NCBI RefSeq assembly: GCF_017306545.1
Contig: NZ_JAFKID010000005.1
Span: 38,220 to 102,219 of the forward strand
DNA from: Mesorhizobium sp.
Lineage (GTDB): Bacteria; Pseudomonadota; Alphaproteobacteria; Rhizobiales; Rhizobiaceae
Direction of reading: 5' to 3'
DNA: 64,000 nt
The translations under genes and the position numbers were made by a program. Shown piece after piece: positions 36,896 through 47,951 of the stretch; position 1 is the stretch's first letter; every line of letters starts with the position of its first letter. The notes beneath the pieces are model-generated. The model ran no database searches and was not told the origin of the DNA. It saw only the letters and a list, made by a program, of their open reading frames with translations.

Positions 36896-37369
36896 AAACT
36901 GCAATCACTCCCCTTGCATCCTGCTGACACCGAACCGCCATGGGACAATCCGCGCTTCCGCAACTGGGTGGCGGTGGCGCGCGCCTGCCACGCGCTAGAA
37001 CGGGCATTGGCCGTCAAGCTCGCACCGCTCGACCTGAAGCCGGCCCAACTCGACGTGCTGATGAACCTTCACCGGCATCCCGGCATGTCGCAGCACGATC
37101 TCGCCCGCCGGCTGCTGGTCGGCCGCTCCAGCATCACCATGCTTTTGCCGCAGCTAGAACGGCGCGGCCTGCTGCGGCGCGAAGGCGACGAAAAGGACAA
37201 GCGCATCCTGCGCCTGACCCTGACGGACGAAGGCGAAGTGCTGCTCGGCGAGGCGCTGAAGGTCCACACGGCGCTGATCGAGGTGGCGATGGGCCAGTCG
37301 ACGCCCGAACAGTGCGACATGATCGGCGAGCAGATGCGCAAGATCGCCGAGGCGGTGAAAACGGCCTGA
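36890..37369 (+). CDS. MarR family transcriptional regulator
   Basis: 159 residues. The winged helix is clear: a recognition region GMSQHDLARRLLVGRSSITML (about 64-84) and a wing RREGDEKDKRILRLTLTDEG (about 97-116). The short N-terminal and C-terminal helices would form the dimer. It faces the hydrolase gene, and two matching palindromes occupy the shared control region, one of them covering its own start codon, so autoregulation is likely. The ligand is unknown. Confidence 0.9.
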   Translation: MNKLQSLPLHPADTEPPWDNPRFRNWVAVARACHALERALAVKLAPLDLKPAQLDVLMNLHRHPGMSQHDLARRLLVGRSSITMLLPQLERRGLLRREGDEKDKRILRLTLTDEGEVLLGEALKVHTALIEVAMGQSTPEQCDMIGEQMRKIAEAVKTA

Positions 37370-37378
37370 GGCGCGTTT

Positions 37379-37501
37379 CGTTCTCCTCGTTCACGGGGAG
37401 AAGACAGCCCGAAGGGACGGATGAGGGGCAGCGCCAACCTTGTAGAATTCAGCGCCGCCCCACCTGCCTGCCGGCATCCTCTCCCCGTAAACGGGGCGAG
37501 G
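37379..37501. repeat. Rhizobial-type palindromic mosaic repeat
   Basis: About 123 bp between the MarR and DUF971 genes. Both ends are hairpins: TTCTCC-TCGTTCAC-GGGGAGAA (37381-37402) and CCTCTCCCCG-TAAA-CGGGGCGAGG (37478-37501, one mismatch), with a middle part CCCGAAGGGACGGATGAGGGG. This is the layout of short non-coding repeats common in rhizobial genomes (recalled, not searched). It could also act as a terminator for the flanking convergent genes. Confidence 0.75.
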
Positions 37502-37507
37502 AATCGC

Positions 37508-37855
37508 TTACCGCGACAGGCCCTTCTCTTCCAGTTCGTCCAGATAACCCTGCCAGCGCTCCGCCTTTTCCTTCCCGAGCGTGGCGAGGTAGGCCCAGGT
37601 GAAAATGCCGGTGTCGTGAAAATCGTCGAAGGTGATGCGCACGGCATAATTGCCGACCGGCTCGACTTTCAGGATCGCCACGTCGCGCTTGCCGGGAACG
37701 GTGACGCGCTGCTCGGGCGAATGGCCCTGCACTTCCGCCGACGGCGAAAGCACGCGCAGCATCTCGGCCGGCAGCTCGAACGGTGCGTGGCCGGGAAAGG
37801 TCACGGTCAGAAGCCTGCGGTCCTTGGAAACACGGAGTTCGCTGGGAGCGGCCAT
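37508..37855 (-). CDS. DUF971 domain protein (gamma-butyrobetaine hydroxylase-like N-terminal domain)
   Basis: 115 residues covering just the DUF971 fold: SKDRRLLTVTFPGHAPFELP, EMLRVLSPSAEV and the conserved VGNYAVRITFDDFHDTGIFTW. In other bacteria this domain is found alone or in Fe-S-related contexts; its biochemical role is unresolved. There is no cysteine, so it does not hold a metal by itself. It is divergent from moaA, which begins 158 bp away. Confidence 0.88.
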   Translation of the reverse strand: MAAPSELRVSKDRRLLTVTFPGHAPFELPAEMLRVLSPSAEVQGHSPEQRVTVPGKRDVAILKVEPVGNYAVRITFDDFHDTGIFTWAYLATLGKEKAERWQGYLDELEEKGLSR

Positions 37856-38012
37856 GATCTGTCCTATTCTGGGCGGCGTCGTTTCCGGGATATGACGAAA
37901 GATCGAGCCCGTCTATCTTGAACCGAACGCCGGATCGTATCACATAGCCGTATATAACGGCGCAGGAGCGCGTGGGGCCGCTGACCGCGACGCGCAAGGA
38001 CGGAAAAGCAGC

Positions 38013-39008
38013 ATGGACATGATCGATCCCTTCGGCCGCACGATCAGCTATCTGCGCGTCTCCGTCACCGATCGTTGCGACTTCCGCTGCACCTACTGCA
38101 TGGCGGAAAACATGACGTTCCTGCCGAAGAAGGACCTTCTGTCGCTGGAAGAACTCGACCGGCTGTGCGCGGTCTTCATCGAAAAGGGCGTCAGGAAGCT
38201 GCGCCTGACAGGCGGCGAGCCGCTGGTGCGCAAGAACGTCATGCACCTTGTTCGCGAACTGTCGCGGCACCTGAAAAGCGGCGCGCTGGAGGAACTGACG
38301 CTCACCACCAACGGCTCGCAACTGTCGCGCTTCGCCGCAGAACTGGCCGATTGCGGCGTGAAGCGCATCAACGTCTCGCTCGACACGCTCGACCCGGACA
38401 AATTCCATTCGATCACCCGCTGGGGTCATCTGGAGAAGGTGCTGGCCGGCATCGACGCTGCGCAGGCGGCCGGCATCAAGGTCAAGCTCAACGCGGTGGC
38501 GCTGAAAGGCTTCAACGACGCCGAACTGCCCGACATGCTGCGCTGGGCGCACGGGCGCGGCATGGACCTGACCGTCATCGAGACGATGCCGATGGGCGAG
38601 ATCGACGCCGACCGTACCGACCAGTACCTGCCGCTGTCGCTGTTGAGGGCGCAACTGGAACGGCAGTTCACCCTGACCGATATTCTGTACAAGACCGGCG
38701 GCCCGGCCCGCTATGTCGAGGTCACTGAGACCGGCGGCCGGCTCGGCTTCATCACGCCGATGACGCACAATTTCTGCGAAAGCTGCAACCGCGTCAGGCT
38801 CACCTGCACCGGCACGCTCTATATGTGTCTCGGCCAGGAAGACGCCGCGGACCTGCGCGCGCCGCTGCGCGCCTCCGAAGGCAACGAACTGGTGGCGCAG
38901 GCCATCGACGAAGCCATCGGCCGCAAGCCCAAAGGCCACGATTTCGTCATCGACCGGCGCACCAACCGGCCTTCTGTCTCCCGCCACATGAGCGTGACCG
39001 GCGGCTGA
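38013..39008 (+). CDS. moaA: GTP 3',8-cyclase MoaA (molybdenum cofactor biosynthesis)
   Basis: 331 residues. The radical SAM site is RCDFRCTYC (Cys22, Cys26, Cys29) with the second GTP-binding cluster Cys255, Cys258, Cys272 in [19 protein letters not shown]. The protein ends in Gly-Gly, which the partner cyclisation step requires. It turns GTP into 3',8-cyclo-7,8-dihydro-GTP, the first step of molybdopterin synthesis. The ATG has GGAAAAGCAGC upstream. A molybdoenzyme gene lies at the other end of the window, but no other moa genes are adjacent. Confidence 0.97.
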   Translation: MDMIDPFGRTISYLRVSVTDRCDFRCTYCMAENMTFLPKKDLLSLEELDRLCAVFIEKGVRKLRLTGGEPLVRKNVMHLVRELSRHLKSGALEELTLTTNGSQLSRFAAELADCGVKRINVSLDTLDPDKFHSITRWGHLEKVLAGIDAAQAAGIKVKLNAVALKGFNDAELPDMLRWAHGRGMDLTVIETMPMGEIDADRTDQYLPLSLLRAQLERQFTLTDILYKTGGPARYVEVTETGGRLGFITPMTHNFCESCNRVRLTCTGTLYMCLGQEDAADLRAPLRASEGNELVAQAIDEAIGRKPKGHDFVIDRRTNRPSVSRHMSVTGG

Positions 39009-39073
39009 TTTCCAGCCCTGCCCTTCCCCCTATTCTTTCTCAGCCAAATTTTACTGCCGCCGCGCGCGCCTTC

Positions 39074-39138
39074 TTGACTTGCGAGGGTCGCCGGCCTATC
39101 TCACCGGCACGTTAGCACTCTGCAATAGGGAGTGCTAA
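39074..39138 (+). promoter_or_regulatory. groESL promoter with CIRCE operator (HrcA site)
   Basis: The 39112-39138 stretch is TTAGCACTC, nine bases, GAGTGCTAA: a perfect CIRCE inverted repeat. A promoter-like TTGACT (39074) and TATCTC (39097) with 17-bp spacing sit just upstream. In alphaproteobacteria HrcA binds CIRCE and represses groESL until heat or misfolding stress. hrcA is not in the window. Confidence 0.93.
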
Positions 39139-39197
39139 CAGTCCGGTTTCGCCGGATCGAGGAAATCCTTTCTCACGTTCTCATTCGAGGAAAGCAA

Positions 39198-39494
39198 ATG
39201 GCAAAGTCGAAGTTCCGCCCGCTTCATGACCGCGTGGTCGTCAAGCGCGTCGATTCCGAAGAGAAGACCAAGGGCGGGATCATCATCCCGGACACCGCCA
39301 AGGAAAAGCCGCAGGAAGGCGAAGTTGTCGCCGTCGGGTCCGGCGCCCGCGACGAGGCCGGCAAGCTGGTTCCGCTGGACGTCAAGGCCGGCGACCGCGT
39401 GTTGTTCGGCAAGTGGTCGGGCACCGAGGTGAAGCTCGACGGTCAGGACCTTCTGATCATGAAGGAATCCGACATCATGGGCATCATCGGCTGA
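39198..39494 (+). CDS. groES: Co-chaperonin GroES
   Basis: 98 residues, normal length. The N-terminus [28 protein letters not shown] contains the mobile loop that docks on GroEL, and the C-terminus holds [20 protein letters not shown]. It caps the GroEL chamber as a heptamer in the cytosol. The ATG at 39198 follows CGAGGAAAGCAA; an in-frame start at 39132 would overlap CIRCE and is rejected. It is co-transcribed with groEL, 66 bp downstream. Confidence 0.98.
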   Translation: MAKSKFRPLHDRVVVKRVDSEEKTKGGIIIPDTAKEKPQEGEVVAVGSGARDEAGKLVPLDVKAGDRVLFGKWSGTEVKLDGQDLLIMKESDIMGIIG

Positions 39495-39542
39495 TCGGCC
39501 GGCACCCTTTCTTAAAAACGCCAAACGCAATTTCGGATCTGA

Positions 39543-41204
<1,662 letters not shown>

Positions 41205-41231
41205 GAAGTCCGCAACCCTCGAAACTTGCGG

Positions 41232-41259
41232 AAAGGGCGGCAGCGATGCCGCCCTTTTT
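41232..41259 (+). terminator. Rho-independent terminator of groESL
   Basis: Perfect 11-bp stem AAAGGGCGGCA / TGCCGCCCTTT with a GCGA tetraloop at 41243-41246, then TT, 27 bp after the groEL stop. Confidence 0.95.
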
Positions 41260-41356
41260 GCATTCCCTGTCCGGATTTCGATACCCGCCACGGAACCGAA
41301 CGCTTTTCCGGCCGTTCTCGCTCGCCAAGACGAAACCGAACCAGGAGATGCGATCA

Positions 41357-41536
41357 ATGGTGAACAAGGATCAGGTGGCCGGCGTGGCCAAACAGGTCAA
41401 GGGCTCGGTCAAGGAAGCCGCCGGCAAGGTGGTGGGCGACCGCAAGACGCAGGCCGAGGGCGTAGCCGAAAAAGTCGCCGGCAAGGTGCAGAAGACCTAC
41501 GGCGACGTGAAGGAAAAGATCAAGCGCTCGCTGTAG
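41357..41536 (+). CDS. CsbD family stress-response protein
   Basis: 59 residues, highly charged: [20 protein letters not shown], then [20 protein letters not shown]. The repeated KG/AGK pattern is the CsbD signature; such proteins are small, natively unstructured and induced by general stress, function unknown. The ATG at 41357 follows CCAGGAG. It stands between the groESL terminator and fumC with its own likely promoter. Confidence 0.88.
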   Translation: MVNKDQVAGVAKQVKGSVKEAAGKVVGDRKTQAEGVAEKVAGKVQKTYGDVKEKIKRSL

Positions 41537-41762
41537 GCAGCGGAAATCCAGACTAGGAACAGGGGCGGCTCAGGCCGCCCCTTGCCGTTCCGGCCCATGG
41601 CATTCGCGAGCGAGCAACCGGGTAAATCGCCATGGGCCTACCTTAACCGATTTGCATTCCGCCACGCCGCATTCTTCTCTTGAAGGCCATTGTGCAACGC
41701 GATACGCCGGTGCCGTCCGCGCGGGGCGGCAACGCCCTGCCCGCCAACAACGGAGATTGATC

Positions 41763-43160
41763 GTGAGCGCGCAAAAGACCAGAACCGAGACGGATACATT
41801 CGGCCCGATCGAGGTGGCGGCCGACCGCTACTGGGGCGCGCAGGCCGAGCGTTCGCTGGGCAACTTCAAGATCGGCTGGGAAAAGCAGCCGGCGGCGATC
41901 GTGCGCGCGCTTGGCATCGTCAAGCGCGCCGCCGCCGAAACCAACATGGAGTTGGGCCGCCTCGACCCGGCGCTCGGCAAGACCATCGTGCAGGCCGCGC
42001 AGGAAGTCATCGACGGCAAGCTGAACGACCATTTCCCGCTGGTGGTGTGGCAGACCGGCTCGGGCACGCAGTCCAACATGAACGCCAACGAGGTGATCTC
42101 CAACCGCGCCATCGAACTGCTCGGCGGCACCATGGGTTCCAAGAAGCCGGTGCATCCCAACGATCACGTCAACATGAGCCAGTCGTCGAACGACACCTAT
42201 CCGACGGCCATGCACATCGCCTGCGCCGAGCGCATCGTCCACGATCTTCTGCCGGCGCTGAAGCACCTGCACAAGGCGCTCGACGCCAAGGCCAGGGCCT
42301 TCAATCACATCGTCAAGATCGGCCGCACCCATACGCAGGACGCCACGCCGTTGACGCTGGGCCAGGAATTCTCCGGCTATGCCGCGCAGGTCGCCTCCTC
42401 CATCCACCGCATCGAACTGACGCTGCCCGGCTTGCAGGAACTGGCGCAGGGCGGCACGGCCGTCGGCACCGGCCTCAACGCACCGGTCGGCTTCGCCGAG
42501 AAGGTCGCGGACCGCATCGCCAAGATTACCGGCATTTCCTTCACGTCCGCGCCGAACAAGTTCGAGGCGCTGGCGGCGCACGATTCCATGGTCTTCTCGC
42601 ACGGCGCGATCAACGCCACGGCAGCCGCCCTGTTCAAGATCGCCAACGACATCCGCTTCCTCGGTTCCGGTCCGCGCTCGGGGCTGGGGGAACTGGCTCT
42701 GCCGGAAAACGAACCGGGGTCATCCATCATGCCGGGCAAGGTCAATCCGACCCAGTGCGAGGCGATGACGCAGGTCTGCGTGCAGGTGTTCGGCAACAAC
42801 GCGGCGCTGACCTTCGCCGGCAGCCAGGGCCATTTCGAGCTGAACGTCTACAACCCGCTGATGGCCTACAATTTCCTCCAGTCGGTGCAGTTGCTGGCCG
42901 ACGCCTCGGTTTCCTTCACGGACAATTGCGTCGTCGGCATCGAGGCGCGCGAAGACAACATCCAGGCGGCGCTGAACCGCTCGCTGATGCTGGTGACGGC
43001 GCTGGCGCCGACCATTGGCTATGACAACGCCGCCAAGATCGCCAAGACCGCGCACAAGAACGGCACGACGCTGCGCGATGAAGCCGTCGGCGGCGGCTAT
43101 GTCAGCGAAGCCGATTTCGACCGCCTGGTGCGGCCGCAGGACATGACGCATCCGGGCTGA
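41763..43160 (+). CDS. fumC: Class II fumarate hydratase FumC
   Basis: 465 residues from a GTG at 41763 (CGGAG upstream), the typical class II length. It has [15 protein letters not shown], the [14 protein letters not shown] active-site segment, [19 protein letters not shown] and the family signature [11 protein letters not shown]. It interconverts fumarate and malate in the citric acid cycle, as a homotetramer in the cytosol, without an iron-sulfur cluster. A longer upstream reading to 41652 lacks a start context and is not favoured. Confidence 0.97.
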   Translation: MSAQKTRTETDTFGPIEVAADRYWGAQAERSLGNFKIGWEKQPAAIVRALGIVKRAAAETNMELGRLDPALGKTIVQAAQEVIDGKLNDHFPLVVWQTGSGTQSNMNANEVISNRAIELLGGTMGSKKPVHPNDHVNMSQSSNDTYPTAMHIACAERIVHDLLPALKHLHKALDAKARAFNHIVKIGRTHTQDATPLTLGQEFSGYAAQVASSIHRIELTLPGLQELAQGGTAVGTGLNAPVGFAEKVADRIAKITGISFTSAPNKFEALAAHDSMVFSHGAINATAAALFKIANDIRFLGSGPRSGLGELALPENEPGSSIMPGKVNPTQCEAMTQVCVQVFGNNAALTFAGSQGHFELNVYNPLMAYNFLQSVQLLADASVSFTDNCVVGIEAREDNIQAALNRSLMLVTALAPTIGYDNAAKIAKTAHKNGTTLRDEAVGGGYVSEADFDRLVRPQDMTHPG

Positions 43161-43202
43161 AGACGGCAGAGCAACCACCGGATCGGCGCCTTATTCCGTC
43201 TA

Positions 43203-43244
43203 TTTGGTGAACAATGTGTAAGCTGATCCGCATCTTTGGTGAAC
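43203..43244 (+). promoter_or_regulatory. Direct repeat TTTGGTGAAC upstream of the DoxX gene
   Basis: TTTGGTGAACAAT (43203) and TTTGGTGAACGAT (43235) differ in one of 13 bases and lie 32 bp apart, about three DNA turns. They sit 52-93 bp before the DoxX ATG at 43296, a position suited to an activator or repressor binding as a dimer. Function inferred. Confidence 0.4.
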
Positions 43245-43295
43245 GATCGAATCCGGCTATGTAGGGCGCGCACCGCCAACCCGGAGTGACCCGCA

Positions 43296-43715
43296 ATGTC
43301 CAACGCTTCCACCGCCGCTTCCGGCACCGCCTCGAATTCCTCGCTCGTCGTCTTTGTCAGCCGCGTGCTGCTGTCGATCCTGTTCATCCTCGCCGGCTAC
43401 GCCAAGCTCACCGACATTGCCGGCACCGCCGGCTGGTTCGGTTCCATCGGCCTGCCCATGCCGACCGTAACGACGGTCGTCGCCGGCCTGATCGAACTGC
43501 TCGGCGGCCTCGCCATCCTGGTCGGTTTCCAGACGCGCGTCGTCGCCGTCGTCATGGCGATCTTCACGCTCGCCGCCACCGCAGCCGCCCATCTCGACTT
43601 CTCGCAGGCCGGCAACGCCCTGATGCTTCAGAAGAACCTGGCGATCACCGGCGGCTTCCTGCTGCTCGCCGTGCTCGGCGCCGGCGCCTGGTCGATCGAC
43701 GCCAAGCGCGGCTGA
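43296..43715 (+). CDS. DoxX family membrane protein
   Basis: 139 residues with four membrane segments. The first contains LLSILFILAGYAKLTDIAGTAG, the DoxX/DUF417 signature, and the second FGSIGLPMPTVTTVVAGLIELLGG. Such proteins take part in quinone or thiol handling in other bacteria, but the function in rhizobia is unknown. The ATG follows GGAGTGACCCGCA. A strong bidirectional terminator ends it. Confidence 0.88.
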   Translation: MSNASTAASGTASNSSLVVFVSRVLLSILFILAGYAKLTDIAGTAGWFGSIGLPMPTVTTVVAGLIELLGGLAILVGFQTRVVAVVMAIFTLAATAAAHLDFSQAGNALMLQKNLAITGGFLLLAVLGAGAWSIDAKRG

Positions 43716-43736
43716 TCTTCCGGCCAACGCATCGCA

Positions 43737-43769
43737 AAAAAGGGCGCGGATCGTTTCCGCGCCCTTTTT
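43737..43769. terminator. Bidirectional rho-independent terminator
   Basis: Fourteen paired bases (AAAAAGGGCGCGGA / TCCGCGCCCTTTTT) around a TCGTT loop separate the convergent doxX and ppx genes. Confidence 0.9.
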
Positions 43770-43813
43770 CGTTGCTCACCATCCCCGCGCTCGCGCGACG
43801 CGATAGGTCGGGA

Positions 43814-45346
43814 TCATTTGACGGTGACGCTCTGCCCGCCTTCCACCGCCAGCACCAGCCGGCGGTTCAGCACCTTGGCGAGTTGCGCCAGGCGGCCTGC
43901 CGGCCGCTCGCCGTAGAGCCCGGCCAGATCGGCGGGTATGACCAGCGCCAGCGTGCCGCTGCGATCTTCCCATCTCAGGCGCGGCATCACGCCCGGCATC
44001 GCGGCGCTGAGCAGATAGACGACCCGCATCAGCCCCGCCAGCACGCGCGCCCGCTCCAGATAGCGCGGCGTCGCCAGCATCTTGATCTCGGGCGCGATCC
44101 CGTCGTTGAAGACGCCGTCATGGCGATAGGCGGTGGCTAGCGCCAGGAAAGCGCGGCCCGGATGATCGACGCCGATGAAGGCGGCATGGGCGATGATGTT
44201 GAGCGACTGCTTGCCGCGATATTCCGGATGTGCCCGCCAACCGATATCGGCAAGCAGGCAGGCCGCCTGCCGGTAGCGCGCCTCGTCCTCGGTCTCGTCC
44301 AGGCCGAAGGCGCGGAATGCCTTGCCGGTCCATTCGACCAGTTCATACGCATGCGCGAGCGAGCGCGAGCGCAGCCGGGCCAGCTCTTGGGCGGCCGAGA
44401 TCAGCGGATCGGCCTTGCGCGCGTCCTCGTCGAGCAGCGAATAGAGAAAGCCTTCGCGTACGCCGAGCGCCGAAACGATGATTTTCGACGGCTGCATGGC
44501 AGCGATGATTTCATGCAGCACCACCGCACCGTAAGGCAGCAGCGAGCGACGGTTCTTCGACACGCCCTCGATGCCCTTGACCTTCTCCACCTCGCCCTTG
44601 GCGACCCGCCGCAGGAAGGCCGCGGCTTGCGGCAGGTCGAGTTGGTAATGGTGCATGACGCCGAGCGGATAGTTCGTCATCTCCATATGCAGGCGGGCGA
44701 GGTTTCGCCACGTGCCGCCCACCGCGTAGAACGGCCTGTTCCGGCCGTTCCGCAGCAGCGCAGCCTTGGCCAGCGCCTCCCTGGAGATGCGGACGGCATC
44801 GGCCAGCGATCCTTTGGCCATGTCCTGCAACCGCAGGCCGCCGAGCGGCAGCGTGATGCCGTCGCCGACCGCTTCTCCGGCCACGTCGACCAGTTCAAGG
44901 CTGCCGCCACCGAGGTCGCCAGCGACGCCGTCGGCCGGATGGAAGCCGCAGATGATGCCGAGCGCCGAATACCGGGCCTCCTGTCGGCCCGTCAAAACAC
45001 GGATCTCGGTGCCGAGCACCTCCTCGGCACGCTGGATGAAATCCGGCCCGTTCACCGCCTCGCGCGCGGCTGCCGTGGCGAGCACGTACATGCGCTCGGC
45101 CCCGGCCTGCTCGGAAAGGCTGCGGAAACGCCGGAACTCCTCCATCGAGCGTGTCACCGCCTCCGGATCGAGCTTGCCGGTTGAGACGATGCCCCGACCG
45201 AGACCGGCCAGCATCTTCTCGTTGAACAGCACCGTCGGCGAACGCGCCAGCCCTTCGTAGACGACGAGGCGGATCGAGTTGGAACCGATGTCGATGATCG
45301 ACAGCGGGCGCCGGTCCTGGAGCCGGCCCTGGGAATCCGCCAGCAT
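43814..45346 (-). CDS. ppx: Exopolyphosphatase, Ppx/GppA family
   Basis: 510 residues. The actin-like ATPase fold begins IIDIGSNSIRLVVYE and continues with VAGDLGGGSLELVDV, the phosphate-binding loops of the family. A C-terminal HD-like helical domain holds further conserved helices. It removes terminal phosphates from polyphosphate or converts pppGpp. The ATG at 45346 overlaps the ppk stop by one base (TGATG), so synthesis and degradation enzymes are made together. Confidence 0.95.
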   Translation of the reverse strand: MLADSQGRLQDRRPLSIIDIGSNSIRLVVYEGLARSPTVLFNEKMLAGLGRGIVSTGKLDPEAVTRSMEEFRRFRSLSEQAGAERMYVLATAAAREAVNGPDFIQRAEEVLGTEIRVLTGRQEARYSALGIICGFHPADGVAGDLGGGSLELVDVAGEAVGDGITLPLGGLRLQDMAKGSLADAVRISREALAKAALLRNGRNRPFYAVGGTWRNLARLHMEMTNYPLGVMHHYQLDLPQAAAFLRRVAKGEVEKVKGIEGVSKNRRSLLPYGAVVLHEIIAAMQPSKIIVSALGVREGFLYSLLDEDARKADPLISAAQELARLRSRSLAHAYELVEWTGKAFRAFGLDETEDEARYRQAACLLADIGWRAHPEYRGKQSLNIIAHAAFIGVDHPGRAFLALATAYRHDGVFNDGIAPEIKMLATPRYLERARVLAGLMRVVYLLSAAMPGVMPRLRWEDRSGTLALVIPADLAGLYGERPAGRLAQLAKVLNRRLVLAVEGGQSVTVK

Positions 45347-47544
45347 CAATCCGCCGCGGCTGTCTTCTTGCGGCGCCTGAACTGGGCGATCCGCTTCGGC
45401 GCATGGGATTTCAGCGCGTCACCCCGACCGGACAGGCTCGGATTCGTCATGAAGTATTCCTGCGCGTTGAACGGTTCCTCGCCCTCGTCAAGCGTCAGCC
45501 GGCGCGAGGTGCCGTCCGCCAGTACCTCGAAACTTTGCTGGTTGTCCATGATGTTGCCGAGCATGATCTGGCCGAGCACCTGTTCGTGAACGGTCGGGTT
45601 GGTGATCGGCACCATCGTCTCGACCCGCCGGTCGAGATTGCGCGGCATCATGTCGGCCGAGGAGATGTAGACGATGGCCTCGTCCGACGGTAGCCCGTGG
45701 CCGTTGCCGAAACAGTAGATGCGGCTGTGTTCGAGGAAGCGGCCGACGATGGATTTCACCCGGACGTTCTCCGACAGGCCGGGCACCTTCGGCCTGAGGC
45801 AGCAGATGCCGCGCACCACCAGGTCGATTTCCACACCGGCGCGGCTGGCGTCGTAGAGCGCGTCGATGACGATGGGATCGACGAGCGCGTTCATCTTCAT
45901 CCAGATGCGCGCCGGCCGGCCGTTGCGGGCATGTTCGATCTCCTCGGCGATGTGCCCGAGGATGCGGCTGCGCAGCGTGTAGGGCGACAGCGCGATCGCC
46001 ATTTCGCCGGTCGGCTCGGCATAGCCGGTGATGAAGTTGAAGATTTGCGCGACGTCGCGGGCGATGCGCGGGTCCGACGTGAAGAAGGACAGGTCCGTGT
46101 AGATGCGCGCCGTGATCGGGTGATAGTTGCCGGTGCCGAGATGCACGTAGTTGCGCAGCCGGCCATCCTCGCGCCGCACCACCAGCGACATCTTGGCGTG
46201 CGTCTTCAATTCCAGGAAACCGAAGACCACCTGCACGCCGGCGCGCTCCAGGTCGCGCGCCCAGCGGATGTTGGCCTCCTCGTCGAAGCGGGCCTTCAGT
46301 TCGACCAGCGCCGTCACCGACTTGCCGGCCTCCGCGGCATCGATCAGTGCGCGTACGATCGGGCTGTCGTTCGAAGTGCGGTAGAGCGTCTGCTTGATCG
46401 CGACCACCTCGGGATCGAGTGCCGCCTGCCGCAAGAACTGAACCACCACGTCGAAGGATTCGTAAGGGTGGTGGACGACGATGTCCTTCTCTCGGATGGC
46501 GGCGAAGCAATCGCCGCCATGCTCGCGGATTCGTTCGGGGAAGCGCGGATTGTAGGGCACGAACTTGAGATCGTCGCGCGCCACGGTGACGATCTCGGAA
46601 ATCTGGCTAAGCGCCAACGGCCCGTTGAGCACGCTGACGCGATTGCCGGATACGCCCAGTTCCCCTGCCACGAACTCCCGCAGTTCTTCCGGCATGCGGT
46701 GGTCGAACTCGATGCGGATCACCGAGCCGCGACGCCGGCGCTTCAGGGCGGTCTCGAACAGCCGCACAAGGTCCTCGGATTCCTCCTCGACCTCGATATC
46801 GCTGTCGCGGATGATCTGGAACGTGCCGGACCCCTTGACCTCGTAGCCCGGAAACAGCTTGCCGATGTAAAGGCCGACCACCTCCTCCAGCGGAATGAAG
46901 CGGACATGGCCCTTGCGGTCCGGCAGGCGGATGAAGCGCTTCAGCGCCGGCGGCAGGCGCAGCAGCGCGCTCATCGTCTCGCCGTTCTTGCGATGATGAA
47001 GTTGCAACGCGATCGAGAAGCCGAGATTGGGGATGAACGGAAACGGATGCGCCGGATCGATCGACAGCGGGGTCAGCACCGGAAAGACCTGATTCTGGAA
47101 GTGCTCCTCCAGCCAGGCTTTCTCGTCCTTGCCCAGCGCATCTCCCGTGATGCTCTCGATACCTTCCTTGTTGAGCAGGACCATCAGCGCCGAAAGGCTC
47201 TTCTGCTGGTCTTCCTGCAAGCGCTCGACTTCCCGCAGGAGTTGCTCGAGCTGCTGCTCGGGGGTGCGGCCGTCCGGGCTTTTCAGCGCGATGCCCTCGC
47301 GCACCTGCCCGGCCAGGCCGGCCACGCGCACCATGAAGAACTCGTCGAGATTGGCCGCAGAGATCGACAGGAAGCGCACCCGCTCCAGCAGCGGATGCCG
47401 GTCGTTCTGCGCCTCTTCGAGCACCCGGCGATTGAATTGCAGCCAGGAGAACTCGCGGTTGACGAAACGATCGGGATTGCCGCCTTCGGCGCCTGCCGCC
47501 TCGACAGTGATGAATTCAGCCTGGATCGGCTTAAGCTCGTTCAT
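45346..47544 (-). CDS. ppk: Polyphosphate kinase 1
   Basis: 732 residues. The N-terminal domain begins [20 protein letters not shown], the head domain follows, and the phospholipase-D-like catalytic half carries the phosphorylated histidine in [13 protein letters not shown] (His449) and the second HxK-type site [11 protein letters not shown]. It makes polyphosphate from ATP at the inner membrane. The gene is alone with ppx; pstS-phoU genes are not in the window. Confidence 0.97.
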   Translation of the reverse strand: MNELKPIQAEFITVEAAGAEGGNPDRFVNREFSWLQFNRRVLEEAQNDRHPLLERVRFLSISAANLDEFFMVRVAGLAGQVREGIALKSPDGRTPEQQLEQLLREVERLQEDQQKSLSALMVLLNKEGIESITGDALGKDEKAWLEEHFQNQVFPVLTPLSIDPAHPFPFIPNLGFSIALQLHHRKNGETMSALLRLPPALKRFIRLPDRKGHVRFIPLEEVVGLYIGKLFPGYEVKGSGTFQIIRDSDIEVEEESEDLVRLFETALKRRRRGSVIRIEFDHRMPEELREFVAGELGVSGNRVSVLNGPLALSQISEIVTVARDDLKFVPYNPRFPERIREHGGDCFAAIREKDIVVHHPYESFDVVVQFLRQAALDPEVVAIKQTLYRTSNDSPIVRALIDAAEAGKSVTALVELKARFDEEANIRWARDLERAGVQVVFGFLELKTHAKMSLVVRREDGRLRNYVHLGTGNYHPITARIYTDLSFFTSDPRIARDVAQIFNFITGYAEPTGEMAIALSPYTLRSRILGHIAEEIEHARNGRPARIWMKMNALVDPIVIDALYDASRAGVEIDLVVRGICCLRPKVPGLSENVRVKSIVGRFLEHSRIYCFGNGHGLPSDEAIVYISSADMMPRNLDRRVETMVPITNPTVHEQVLGQIMLGNIMDNQQSFEVLADGTSRRLTLDEGEEPFNAQEYFMTNPSLSGRGDALKSHAPKRIAQFRRRKKTAAAD

Positions 47545-47692
47545 GTGCCTGCTCTCCAGCGGTCGCGCCGGTTATCCGGCTCAATTTATCCACTGACAGG
47601 CTTTTGCGACAGTTTCATTTCATCGAACTTGCAAACAGCCACGATATGTTTCAAACGCATCCTATCGACCGACAGCGAAACGGGAGACGATC

Positions 47693-47938
47693 ATGGCCGG
47701 CGGTTCCATTCCGCACTTCCAGAACGACGCCGGGCACCCGGCGATCGAAATCGGCGTGAAGGAATTCATGTGCGTCGGCGCCAATCCGCCTTTCGACCAT
47801 CCGCATGTCTTCCTCGACCTGGGCGAAGACGACGAAAAGGTCTGCCCCTATTGCTCGACCCTCTATCGCTATTCGCCGAATCTGAAGGCGAACGAGACGG
47901 TACCGGCCGGCTGCTTCTACGTCGATCGCGCGGCCTGA
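47693..47938 (+). CDS. CHCC zinc-finger protein (NDUFS6-like)
   Basis: 81 residues. One zinc ligand set is visible: Cys in KEFMCVGAN, His in DHPHVFLDLG and the pair CPYC near 50-53, matching the zf-CHCC family. In mitochondria the homologue NDUFS6 is a complex I accessory subunit, so this may assist NADH dehydrogenase; a second complex I accessory gene lies at 56227. Function by homology only. Confidence 0.85.
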   Translation: MAGGSIPHFQNDAGHPAIEIGVKEFMCVGANPPFDHPHVFLDLGEDDEKVCPYCSTLYRYSPNLKANETVPAGCFYVDRAA

Positions 47939-47951
47939 CCGCCCTTTAGTC

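Noticed and set aside
37856..38012. Molybdenum cofactor riboswitch before moaA
   Set aside because: The 157-bp leader shows short hairpins only; the multi-helix Moco aptamer could not be traced by eye.
37449..38987. 512-residue minus-strand frame opposite moaA
   Set aside because: It runs antisense through moaA and through the DUF971 gene, without a start signal or recognisable domain.
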